This document shows, piece after piece, positions 16,971 through 23,963 of a stretch of 64,000 nucleotides of DNA (position 1 is its first letter; each line of letters opens with the position of its first letter). Made by a program: the position numbers and the translations under genes. Below the pieces are notes generated by a model, which saw only the letters and a list, made by a program, of their open reading frames with translations, was not told where the DNA came from and ran no database searches. Origin of the DNA: Geobacter sp. UBA5730 (GTDB taxonomy: Bacteria > Desulfobacterota > Desulfuromonadia > Geobacterales > Pseudopelobacteraceae); NCBI GenBank assembly GCA_002419465.1, contig DIGE01000014.1, positions 496,001 to 560,000 of the forward strand, written 5' to 3'.

Positions 16971-17261
16971 ATGGTAACCCATATCGTTTTTTTCAAACTG
17001 GCCGAACAGACCACGGAGAAGATCGCTGCAGTGCGGGACAAACTGCTGTCGATGGAAGGAAAAATTGCCGGGCTGCGCCGCCTGGAAGCCGGAATAGATC
17101 TGGTCCGCTCTGAGCGCTCCTACGATGTGGCCCTGGTCACCACCTTTGATTCAATGGCCGACCTTCAGGCCTATCAGATACACCCGTACCACGCCGGAGA
17201 GGTGATACCGTTTATGAAGGCCAACTGCTCATCCATCGTTGCCGTGGATTACGAGAGCTGA
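16971..17261 (+). CDS. Dabb (stress-responsive A/B barrel) family protein
   Basis: This 96-aa dimeric ferredoxin-like barrel protein begins MVTHIVFFKL. It has the YDVALVTTFDSMADLQAYQIHPYH core typical of Dabb proteins, where the histidines line the pocket. GGAGGGA fixes the ATG at 16971. The family includes stress-induced and polyketide-cyclase-like members; no substrate can be assigned. Its 3' end overlaps the convergent sfsA by 13 bp. Confidence 0.88.
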   Translation: MVTHIVFFKLAEQTTEKIAAVRDKLLSMEGKIAGLRRLEAGIDLVRSERSYDVALVTTFDSMADLQAYQIHPYHAGEVIPFMKANCSSIVAVDYES

Positions 17262-17956
17262 TTCAGCCGCACTGCCAGCCGCCCGGTCAGCCGGATCTCC
17301 TCCGGCTGTACCCTGGCGCGGTAGGCCAGCGCCTCCACGCCATTTGTAACCGCTTCACGCAAAAGCCTGCCATAGACCGGATCAATGGTGTCGGCCGGTG
17401 CTACCGCAACGCCATCTCCCCGTTGCACCGTAAATAGGATCACCCCCCGGTCACCGTTACGCACCACCTCCATCAGCTCCCGCAGGTGCTTCTGGCCTCG
17501 CTCGGTCGCCGCATCGGGAAACAGCGCCAGCCCATCCTGCACCAGCGTGACATTTTTCACCTCAACGTAGCAGCGCCCTTTTTCTCCCTCCAGCAGGATA
17601 TCGATCCGGCTGCGCTCACTGCCGTAGGGCACTTCACGACGCAGTCGCTCAAACCCCTGCAGCTCCGTAATGGTGCCGTCCAGAATCGCCTCCTCGGCCA
17701 GCCGGTTGGGCAACATGGTGTTGAGACCCACCCAGAAACCGTTCACCTGCACCAGTTCCCAGGTATGGGCCAGCTTGCGATTCGGATTGGGACTTACGGA
17801 GAGATAGACCGGCAAGCCGGGCAGGTTACAGCCCAGCATACTGCCGGAGTTGGGACAATGGGCCGTCACCACGGAGCCATCCTCCAGCAGGATATCAGCC
17901 AGAAAACGTTTGTAGCGCTTGATCAGGGTGCCTGGGATCAGGGGAGGCAGTTTCAT
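17249..17956 (-). CDS. sfsA: Sugar fermentation stimulation protein SfsA
   Basis: This 235-aa SfsA is a DNA-binding, nuclease-like protein. An OB-fold N-terminus (GTLIKRYKRFLADILLEDG) is followed by the conserved HCPNSGSM and GLNTMLPNRL. The PD-(D/E)XK-like core has RIDILLE...CYVEVKNVTLV, then FPDAATERGQKHL. The molecular role remains poorly defined in bacteria. Its start overlaps the pdxA stop (ATGA), so the two are coupled, and it is the last gene of that unit. Confidence 0.94.
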   Translation of the reverse strand: MKLPPLIPGTLIKRYKRFLADILLEDGSVVTAHCPNSGSMLGCNLPGLPVYLSVSPNPNRKLAHTWELVQVNGFWVGLNTMLPNRLAEEAILDGTITELQGFERLRREVPYGSERSRIDILLEGEKGRCYVEVKNVTLVQDGLALFPDAATERGQKHLRELMEVVRNGDRGVILFTVQRGDGVAVAPADTIDPVYGRLLREAVTNGVEALAYRARVQPEEIRLTGRLAVRLNQLS

Positions 17957-18957
17957 CGGCCGCTTGCCAGTCCGGCTGCCAACCGGATAGCGGTCTCCAT
18001 GCTGGTTGCTGACGCAGCTCCACTACCAGCCAGATTGTAGGCGGTACCGTGATCCACCGAGGTACGGATGATCGGCAAGCCCAGGGTGATATTGATACCG
18101 TCGTCAAAGTGCCGCATCTTGAGCGGTATCAATCCCTGATCGTGGTACATCGCCACCACCGCGTCATAGGGGGCTGGTTCCTGCACGGCAAAGTGAAAAA
18201 AGGTATCTGCCGAGAAAGGGCCTGCAACATCAATCCCCTCGGCCCTGGCAGCAGCTATGGCAGGTACGATGGCGGAGATCTCTTCAGTACCAAACGCCCC
18301 ACCCTCGCCACAATGAGGATTCAAAGCCAGCACAGCGATGCGTGGCGAACGGCTGCCACAGAGCGGGGCCACACCGCGGGCGGTCACCCGTATGGTCTTT
18401 AAGACCTGCCCGGTGGTAACCAAACGCGGCACATCGGCAAGCGCCTCATGGATGGTCACCAGGGCCACCCGCAACACATCACCGGCCAGCATCATCACAA
18501 AATCTTCACAGCGACACAGCTCGGCCAGCAGTTCGGTATGACCGGGATAGTGGTGGCCGGCGCGATGCATCGCCTCCTTGTTGATCGGGGCGGTGGCCAT
18601 GGCTGCCACCTCGCCAGTCAGACAGAGTTCCGCAGCACGGCGAATGTAGCGATAGACCGCGTCTCCGGACCGCTCCGAAGGCTGGCCGTAGATGATATCC
18701 TCCGCAGCCAGCTCCGACAGCGCCAGCAGCGGGATGGTGGTGTCTGGCAGGGCGGTGGCCTCATGGGGGTATGTGACAAGGGCAAGCTGCAGCGGGCTGT
18801 TGCAAACTGCCAGGGCTCGCTGCAGAGCACGTTGGTCCCCGAGCACCAGCGGAACGGAGCAACGCCGCACCGAGGGCTCGGATAGAGCCTTGACGATGAT
18901 CTCCGGTCCGACGCCGGCAGGGTCTCCCATGGTTATGGCAATCAACGGATCTGCCAC
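17953..18957 (-). CDS. pdxA: 4-hydroxythreonine-4-phosphate dehydrogenase
   Basis: This 334-aa PdxA oxidises 4-phosphohydroxy-L-threonine with NAD(P) on the DXP-dependent route to pyridoxal 5'-phosphate. The signature ITMGDPAGVGPEI is near the N-terminus, and metal ligands are visible in GHTELLA, HCGEGG and MYHDQGLIPLK. A GTG start at 18957 with AAAGGGG eight bases upstream gives the usual family length; an upstream ATG at 19017 would add 20 atypical residues. It is coupled to sfsA by a four-base overlap. A 200-bp gap separates it from the FAH gene. Confidence 0.94.
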   Translation of the reverse strand: MADPLIAITMGDPAGVGPEIIVKALSEPSVRRCSVPLVLGDQRALQRALAVCNSPLQLALVTYPHEATALPDTTIPLLALSELAAEDIIYGQPSERSGDAVYRYIRRAAELCLTGEVAAMATAPINKEAMHRAGHHYPGHTELLAELCRCEDFVMMLAGDVLRVALVTIHEALADVPRLVTTGQVLKTIRVTARGVAPLCGSRSPRIAVLALNPHCGEGGAFGTEEISAIVPAIAAARAEGIDVAGPFSADTFFHFAVQEPAPYDAVVAMYHDQGLIPLKMRHFDDGINITLGLPIIRTSVDHGTAYNLAGSGAASATSMETAIRLAAGLASGR

Positions 18958-19161
18958 GGCACAACCCCTTTCACCTGTCACCACCGGGATGACAATCTCT
19001 GATATAGCCGCTTCCATACATCATCACGTGTTGAAATGTAGCATGGCAGGACAAAAAAGGCACCGGAAATGGCCGTCGGCCCCTGTCTGCCGTACGCGCC
19101 ATGACGGCCGTCTTTCCATTTTTGAAAATCTGTGGTACATATCCATAAATGTTACGTGGCA

Positions 19162-19818
19162 CTAGGCTACGGACACGGAGAGGGTCGCCACACCGGTCAC
19201 TTCGGCCTGCAGACGATCACCGGAGACCACCTGTCCGACCCCGGCCGGGGTGCCGGTCAGGATCACATCACCCTCTTCCAGGGTAAAAATCGTGGAGAGA
19301 TAACTGATCAGTTGCGCCACCGGGGTGATCATCAGGCCGGTGGAGCCGTTCTGGCGCTCCTCGCCATTCAAGGTCAGACGGATGGTCAGGTCCTGCGGGT
19401 CGCTGACGGCTGTTGCCGGCGCAAAATCGGACAAGGGACACGCGGTATCAAAACCCTTGGCGATCTCCCAGGGCAGCCCCTGTTTTTTGAGTGCATCCTG
19501 TACATCCCGCAGGGTCATGTCGATAGCCACACCATAACCGGCCACATGGGAGAGTGCCTCGGCCTCAGAGACATCCTTTGCATCGGTGCCGATCAATACG
19601 GCCAGCTCGGCCTCATAGTGGCATTGCAGGCTGTAGGCGGGAATGCGGATCTGTTCGCCCTCTGCAATGATCGCCGTGGCCGGCTTGATGAAGATCACCG
19701 GTGCGGACGGGGTTGCGTTGCCCAACTCCTTGATATGATCGACATAGTTGCGACCGATACAGAGTATCTTGCCGACGATGTATTCGTTGCCGGTGGCGGG
19801 GATCGATACGGTTTTCAT
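19162..19818 (-). CDS. Fumarylacetoacetate hydrolase-family protein
   Basis: This 218-aa FAH-fold enzyme has the short YcgM/FAHD1 type layout. It has GKILCIGRNYVDHIKELGN at the N-terminus. The metal triad is in HYEAELAVLIG and AIDMTLRDVQ, and the C-terminus has EEGDVILTGTPAGVG. Family members act as acylpyruvases, oxaloacetate decarboxylases or hydratases; the specific substrate is unknown. It overlaps the gpmI stop by four bases (ATGA), so it is translated with phosphoglycerate mutase. Confidence 0.9.
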   Translation of the reverse strand: MKTVSIPATGNEYIVGKILCIGRNYVDHIKELGNATPSAPVIFIKPATAIIAEGEQIRIPAYSLQCHYEAELAVLIGTDAKDVSEAEALSHVAGYGVAIDMTLRDVQDALKKQGLPWEIAKGFDTACPLSDFAPATAVSDPQDLTIRLTLNGEERQNGSTGLMITPVAQLISYLSTIFTLEEGDVILTGTPAGVGQVVSGDRLQAEVTGVATLSVSVA

Positions 19819-21347
19819 AGCAGGCTCTCCCCGGTCATTTCTTTGGGCTGCGGCATCCCCAGCAGCTTCAGCATGGTGGGGGCGATGTCGGCCAGCTTGC
19901 CGTCTTCCTTCAGAACGGCATCCCTGCGTTGATCATCCACCAGGATCAGCCAGACCGGGTTGCAGGTGTGGGCGGTATGGGGCTGACCGTGTTCATCCAC
20001 CATCTGCTCGGCATTGCCGTGGTCGGCAGTGATCAGGACGCTGCCGCCCAGTTGGCGCACCTTTTCCACCACCCTGGCCGCGCAGACATCCACCGTTTCC
20101 ACCGCCTTGATGGCAGCGGGCAGGATGCCGGTGTGTCCCACCATGTCGCAGTTGGCAAAGTTGAGGATCACCACGTCATAGCGGTCCTGCTCCAGGCGTC
20201 TGATCAGTTCGTCCGCCACGGCAAAGGCGCTCATCTCCGGTTTTTGGTCGTAGGTGGCCACCTCTTTGGGCGAGGGGATCATGGCGCGGTCTTCGCCGCG
20301 AAAGGGCACTTCGACCCCGCCGTTGAAGAAGAAGGTGACGTGGGCGTATTTTTCGGTCTCGGCAATGCGTAGCTGTTTGAGACCGGCATCAGCCAACACG
20401 CCGCCCAGCAGGTTGTTCAGCTGTTGTTGGTCGTAGGCCACCGGCAGACCAAAGGTGGCATCGTATTCGGTCATGCAGACATAGGAGGCTAACGCGGGTA
20501 CCCGCTGACGGGGGAAGCCGTCAAACTGCTGGAAGGTCAACGCCCGGCTGATCTCACGGGCCCGGTCGGAGCGGAAGTTAAAGAAGATCACGCCGTCGCC
20601 GTCATTGATCGTCCCGACCGGTCTGCCGTCGGCGATAACTGCGGCAGGCAGCACAAATTCGTCGGTAATACCGGCCCCGTAGCTGGCTTGGATCAACTCG
20701 GCCGAAGAACCGCACTGCTGACCCTGTCCGAGCACCATGGCGTTGTAGGCCTTTTCCACCCGCTCCCAGCGGTTGTCGCGATCCATGGCATAGTAACGTC
20801 CCATTACCGTGGCCACCTTGCCGGTGCCGATACGGGTCAGCTCGGCCTCCAGCTGCGCCAGGTACTCGCCACCGCTTTGGGGCGGGGTGTCGCGTCCATC
20901 CAGCAGGCAGTGGATAAAAACCTCGTTCAATCCTTGTTGTTGTGCCAGCCTGACCAGGGCGTAGAGGTGGGTGTTGTGGGAGTGGACACCGCCGTCGGAC
21001 AACAGACCTGCCAGGTGCAGCCGGCCACCACTGGCCCTGACCTTGGCAATGCAGTCCAGCAGCACGGGATTGATGAAGAAATCGCCGTCATTGATCGACT
21101 TGGTGATGCGGGTGAAATCCTGGTAGACGATCCGGCCAGCCCCCAGATTGAGGTGCCCCACCTCCGAGTTGCCCATCTGCCCATCCGGCAACCCCACCGC
21201 CATGCCGGAGGTGCGAATCTGCACATGGGGGAAGTCGTTCAGGTAGCCGGACAGGTGAGGTGTCCTGGCCAGGGCCACGGCGTTTTTGTCAGGGCAGGGA
21301 TTGATCCCCCAACCATCCAGAATCATCAGTACCAGCGGTTTTTTCAT
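19815..21347 (-). CDS. gpmI: 2,3-bisphosphoglycerate-independent phosphoglycerate mutase
   Basis: This full-length 510-aa GpmI interconverts 3- and 2-phosphoglycerate in glycolysis/gluconeogenesis using two Mn2+ ions. The alkaline-phosphatase-like motifs are intact: LMILDGWG at the N-terminus, the catalytic serine in GNSEVGHLNLGAG (Ser near residue 62), HIHCLLDGRDTPP-type motif, FNFRSDRARE, and ITADHGNAEQM near the C-terminus. AAGGATG precedes the ATG. It lies 56 bp after the macA-like gene and overlaps the FAH-family gene. Confidence 0.97.
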   Translation of the reverse strand: MKKPLVLMILDGWGINPCPDKNAVALARTPHLSGYLNDFPHVQIRTSGMAVGLPDGQMGNSEVGHLNLGAGRIVYQDFTRITKSINDGDFFINPVLLDCIAKVRASGGRLHLAGLLSDGGVHSHNTHLYALVRLAQQQGLNEVFIHCLLDGRDTPPQSGGEYLAQLEAELTRIGTGKVATVMGRYYAMDRDNRWERVEKAYNAMVLGQGQQCGSSAELIQASYGAGITDEFVLPAAVIADGRPVGTINDGDGVIFFNFRSDRAREISRALTFQQFDGFPRQRVPALASYVCMTEYDATFGLPVAYDQQQLNNLLGGVLADAGLKQLRIAETEKYAHVTFFFNGGVEVPFRGEDRAMIPSPKEVATYDQKPEMSAFAVADELIRRLEQDRYDVVILNFANCDMVGHTGILPAAIKAVETVDVCAARVVEKVRQLGGSVLITADHGNAEQMVDEHGQPHTAHTCNPVWLILVDDQRRDAVLKEDGKLADIAPTMLKLLGMPQPKEMTGESLL

Positions 21348-21403
21348 ATGTACACATCCTTGCTGACAGTGCTTGAAGAGAGCAGCGAACAGAAACGTCC
21401 CGG

Positions 21404-22612
21404 TTAGAAACGCGGTCCCATCGGTGAACCTGAGTTGCCGCCTTTTTTCTTTTTGCTGTCGAGTTGTTCGACAATGACCTGATCCCCTTCTTGCAGGGAA
21501 CCCGCGGTGATCTCGACGGTACTGGTGTCGCTGATGCCGGTCTGGACCTCAACCGCCAGCGGTTTGCCGTCCTTCAGCTGATAGACCAGCTGTTTGGGTG
21601 GCTCCCCGGCGGTTTTCTGGGTTCCCATCCCCTTGGCCACGGAAGCCGCGCCTTTGTCGGCAGTGCTGCGCGGTCTGAAACGCAGGGCAGCGGAGGGCAG
21701 CTTCAGTACCGCGTCCTTGCGACCGGTCTCGATCGAAACGTTGGCAGTCATGCCCGGTTTTAAAAGCAGTTCGTGGTTGTCAACCTGCACGACCACCACA
21801 TAGGTGACCACATTCTGGACCGTGATCGGGGCGCTGCGGATCTGGGTGACCTGTCCTTTGAAGGTACGGTCAGGATAGGCATCCACCGTAAAGCTGACCG
21901 GCTGGCCCAGTTGGGCACGGCTGATGTCGGATTCATCCACGCTGGTCTCAATCTGCATCTTGGTCAGGTTCTGGGCGATGGTGAACAGGGTCGGGGTCTG
22001 GAAGGAGGCCGCCACGGTCTGGCCCACATCCACGTTGCGTGAGATCACGATCCCATCAACCGGGGAGCGAATGGTGGCGTTTCTGAGGTTGGTCTCGGCC
22101 TGGTGCAGGGCGCCTCTGGTCTGGATCAGACTGGCCTCGGCGGCCTTGATGCCAACCTGGGCCGACTCGTAGACGGTCTGGGAGGTATCGAAATCGCTTT
22201 GGGACACAACCCCCTGGGCCAACAGCCGTTGGTTGCGCTCCAGGGTCCTGGTTGCATCGGCCAGGGTCACCCTGGCTTTTTGCAGTGTGGCCTGGGCGTT
22301 CATCCAGTTGCCGCGGGCCTGTTCAACCTGGGCCAGAAACAGGGCCGGTTCGATCTCTGCAATCGGCTGACCCTGCTGCACCCGTGAGTTGTAATCAGCA
22401 TGGAGTTTGAGGATCGTGCCGGAGACCTGAGAGCCTACTAGGACGGTGGTGACCGCGTTGACCGTGCCGGTGGCAGAAACCGCCGAGATGATGGTACCCC
22501 GCTCCAGTTTGGCCAGCTTGTAGCTGACCGTTGGGGTACGTCCCAGCCAGAACCAGAGCACACCACCGATGACCAACAGGCCGACTATGATTGAAATAAT
22601 GAGCTTTTTCAT
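21404..22612 (-). CDS. MacA-like periplasmic adaptor (HlyD/MFP family)
   Basis: This 402-aa membrane-fusion protein resembles MacA. An uncleaved N-terminal TM helix (residues 5-25) is followed by GTVNAVTTVLVGSQVSGTILKLHADYNSRVQQGQPIAEIEP and a helical hairpin (about residues 100-170). The second lipoyl half is IRSPVDGIVISRNVDVGQTV, with a beta-barrel and a Gly/Ser/Lys-rich tail beyond it. MacA partners are MacB-type ABC exporters and TolC, but no macB lies downstream; gpmI follows instead. No Shine-Dalgarno precedes the ATG, and a terminator ends 20 bases upstream, so expression probably depends on read-through (see 22632-22821). Confidence 0.88.
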   Translation of the reverse strand: MKKLIISIIVGLLVIGGVLWFWLGRTPTVSYKLAKLERGTIISAVSATGTVNAVTTVLVGSQVSGTILKLHADYNSRVQQGQPIAEIEPALFLAQVEQARGNWMNAQATLQKARVTLADATRTLERNQRLLAQGVVSQSDFDTSQTVYESAQVGIKAAEASLIQTRGALHQAETNLRNATIRSPVDGIVISRNVDVGQTVAASFQTPTLFTIAQNLTKMQIETSVDESDISRAQLGQPVSFTVDAYPDRTFKGQVTQIRSAPITVQNVVTYVVVVQVDNHELLLKPGMTANVSIETGRKDAVLKLPSAALRFRPRSTADKGAASVAKGMGTQKTAGEPPKQLVYQLKDGKPLAVEVQTGISDTSTVEITAGSLQEGDQVIVEQLDSKKKKGGNSGSPMGPRF

Positions 22613-22631
22613 GATGCTACACAGTACGCAG

Positions 22632-22660
22632 AAAAAAACCCCGTGTCAACCGACACGGGG
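22632..22660 (-). terminator. Strong terminator between the 20-aa ORF and the macA-like gene
   Basis: CCCCGTGTC and GACACGGGG pair perfectly over nine bases with a four-base loop, followed on the minus strand by seven T. It ends only 20 bases before the macA-like start codon, so it could act as an attenuator. Confidence 0.88.
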
Positions 22661-22672
22661 CTTGGTTTCAGC

Positions 22673-22693
22673 GCCTGCCGGATCACGGCAGGC
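22673..22693 (-). repeat. Hairpin overlapping the stop of the 20-aa ORF
   Basis: GCCTGCC (22673-22679) and GGCAGGC (22687-22693) form a seven-base-pair stem whose first base belongs to the TAG stop of the small ORF. With the terminator it makes two consecutive hairpins. Confidence 0.7.
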
Positions 22694-22755
22694 TAGCTTC
22701 GGCACCCCTCTTTGCAGTGAGATACCGGGCGGATTCTAAAATGGTCAGTCCACAT
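22693..22755 (-). CDS. 20-aa peptide ORF, possible leader peptide
   Basis: This short ORF encodes MWTDHFRIRPVSHCKEGCRS. It is supported by AAAGGAGAAC six bases before the ATG, an excellent upstream promoter (TTGACT-17-TATTAT), and a hairpin plus terminator right after its stop. It is basic, with two cysteines and two histidines and no hydrophobic segment. I do not recognise the family. It may be a regulatory leader peptide for the downstream macA-like gene, a small independent protein, or part of a small RNA. The signals around it are clear; the function is inferred. Confidence 0.6.
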   Translation of the reverse strand: MWTDHFRIRPVSHCKEGCRS

Positions 22756-22792
22756 GGCAGGTTCTCCTTTCGTATGGAGTGTGCATAAGAAG

Positions 22793-22821
22793 ATAATAAT
22801 GGTCTTTAAAACAAAAGTCAA
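22793..22821 (-). promoter_or_regulatory. Strong promoter of the 20-aa ORF / macA-like unit
   Basis: On the minus strand TTGACT (22821-22816) and TATTAT (22798-22793) are exactly 17 bp apart, predicting a start near 22786 and a leader of about 30 nt. Confidence 0.75.
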
Positions 22822-22921
22822 CCGGTGGACCTCCAGTTTATTTCTGCTTGAAATCATTGACAAGCGAACGCTATAAGAATCAGTCACACGAAAATTTATC
22901 TGCGCTCCGGGAGTATTCACA

Positions 22922-23953
22922 ATGTCTTTTCGCACCATCGAGTGGCGTGACAACGCCGTGATCATGATTGATCAGACCAGGCTGCCCACCGAGGAACGCT
23001 ACATCAGTTATAGCGATTACGCCTCGGTGGCTGAGGCGATCAAGGGGATGGTGGTCCGGGGCGCCCCGGCTATCGGGGTAGCCGCTGCCATGGGGATCGC
23101 GCTGGGCGCGCGCGAGATCATCGCCGACACACAGGAGTCGTTCTTCCGTCAGTTGGAGAATGTCTGCACGGTGATGGCCCGCACCCGTCCCACGGCCGTC
23201 AATTTATTCTGGGCGATTGAACGGATGAAGCACAAGGCAGCATCCCTCAAGGCACAACCACTGGATGCAATCCGGGCAGGTTTGCAGGATGAGGCGATCG
23301 AGATCGAACAGGAGGATCTGCGAATCTGCAAGGCCATCGGCCGCAACGGGGCCGAGCTGATCCCGCAGGGTGCCACGGTGCTGACCCATTGCAACGCCGG
23401 CGGTTTGGCCACGGCTGGCTATGGCACTGCGCTCGGAGTGATTCGGGCCGCCCACGAGGCAGGCAAGCAGATTCAGGTGTTTGCCGATGAGACCCGACCC
23501 TGGTTGCAGGGGGCCCGGCTGACCACCTGGGAACTGATGAAGGACCGGATTCCCGTGACCCTGATCTGCGACAACATGGCCGGTTTCTTTATGGCGCGGG
23601 GCGAGATCACCTGCTGCGTGGTGGGGGCTGACCGGATTGCCGCCAACGGCGACACCGCCAACAAGATCGGCACCTTCAGCGTTGCGGTGTTGGCCAGGGA
23701 ACACGGTATCCCTTTTTATGTGGCTGCGCCGGTCTCCACCCTGGACCTGTCCCTGACTGATGGCTCGCAGATTCCGATCGAAGAGCGTCCCTTCACTGAA
23801 GTGACCCACATCCGCGGTCTGCCGATCGCGCCGGAAGGGGTGCAGGTGCGCAATCCCTCCTTTGATGTGACACCGGCCCGCTACATTACCGCGATCATTA
23901 CTGAAAAAGGCGTGGTGCAGGGCACCTACAGCCAAGGCCTGGCGGCCCTGTAG
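22922..23953 (+). CDS. mtnA: S-methyl-5-thioribose-1-phosphate isomerase
   Basis: This 343-aa MtnA isomerises 5-methylthioribose-1-phosphate to 5-methylthioribulose-1-phosphate in methylthioadenosine salvage. Typical motifs are MVVRGAPAIGVAAAMG, ARTRPTAVNLFWAI, THCNAGGLATAGYGTALGVIR (catalytic Cys) and GADRIAANGDTANKIGTF (catalytic Asp). The preceding enzyme of the pathway, MtnP, is encoded at 39060-39923. GGGAG lies eight bases before the ATG. It is followed ten bases later by glnE, so the two may be cotranscribed. Confidence 0.96.
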   Translation: MSFRTIEWRDNAVIMIDQTRLPTEERYISYSDYASVAEAIKGMVVRGAPAIGVAAAMGIALGAREIIADTQESFFRQLENVCTVMARTRPTAVNLFWAIERMKHKAASLKAQPLDAIRAGLQDEAIEIEQEDLRICKAIGRNGAELIPQGATVLTHCNAGGLATAGYGTALGVIRAAHEAGKQIQVFADETRPWLQGARLTTWELMKDRIPVTLICDNMAGFFMARGEITCCVVGADRIAANGDTANKIGTFSVAVLAREHGIPFYVAAPVSTLDLSLTDGSQIPIEERPFTEVTHIRGLPIAPEGVQVRNPSFDVTPARYITAIITEKGVVQGTYSQGLAAL

Positions 23954-23963
23954 GGAGGTAGGT

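Noticed and set aside
18971..19162. 63-aa minus-strand open frame between the FAH gene and pdxA
   Set aside because: No Shine-Dalgarno and no recognisable features; it overlaps the pdxA leader. The GGCCGTC/GACGGCC inverted repeat nearby is too far from the T-run to call a terminator.
22850..22880. TTGACA close to TATAAG as the mtnA promoter
   Set aside because: The spacing is only nine bases; TTGAAA further up gives about 19. Neither is convincing enough to annotate.
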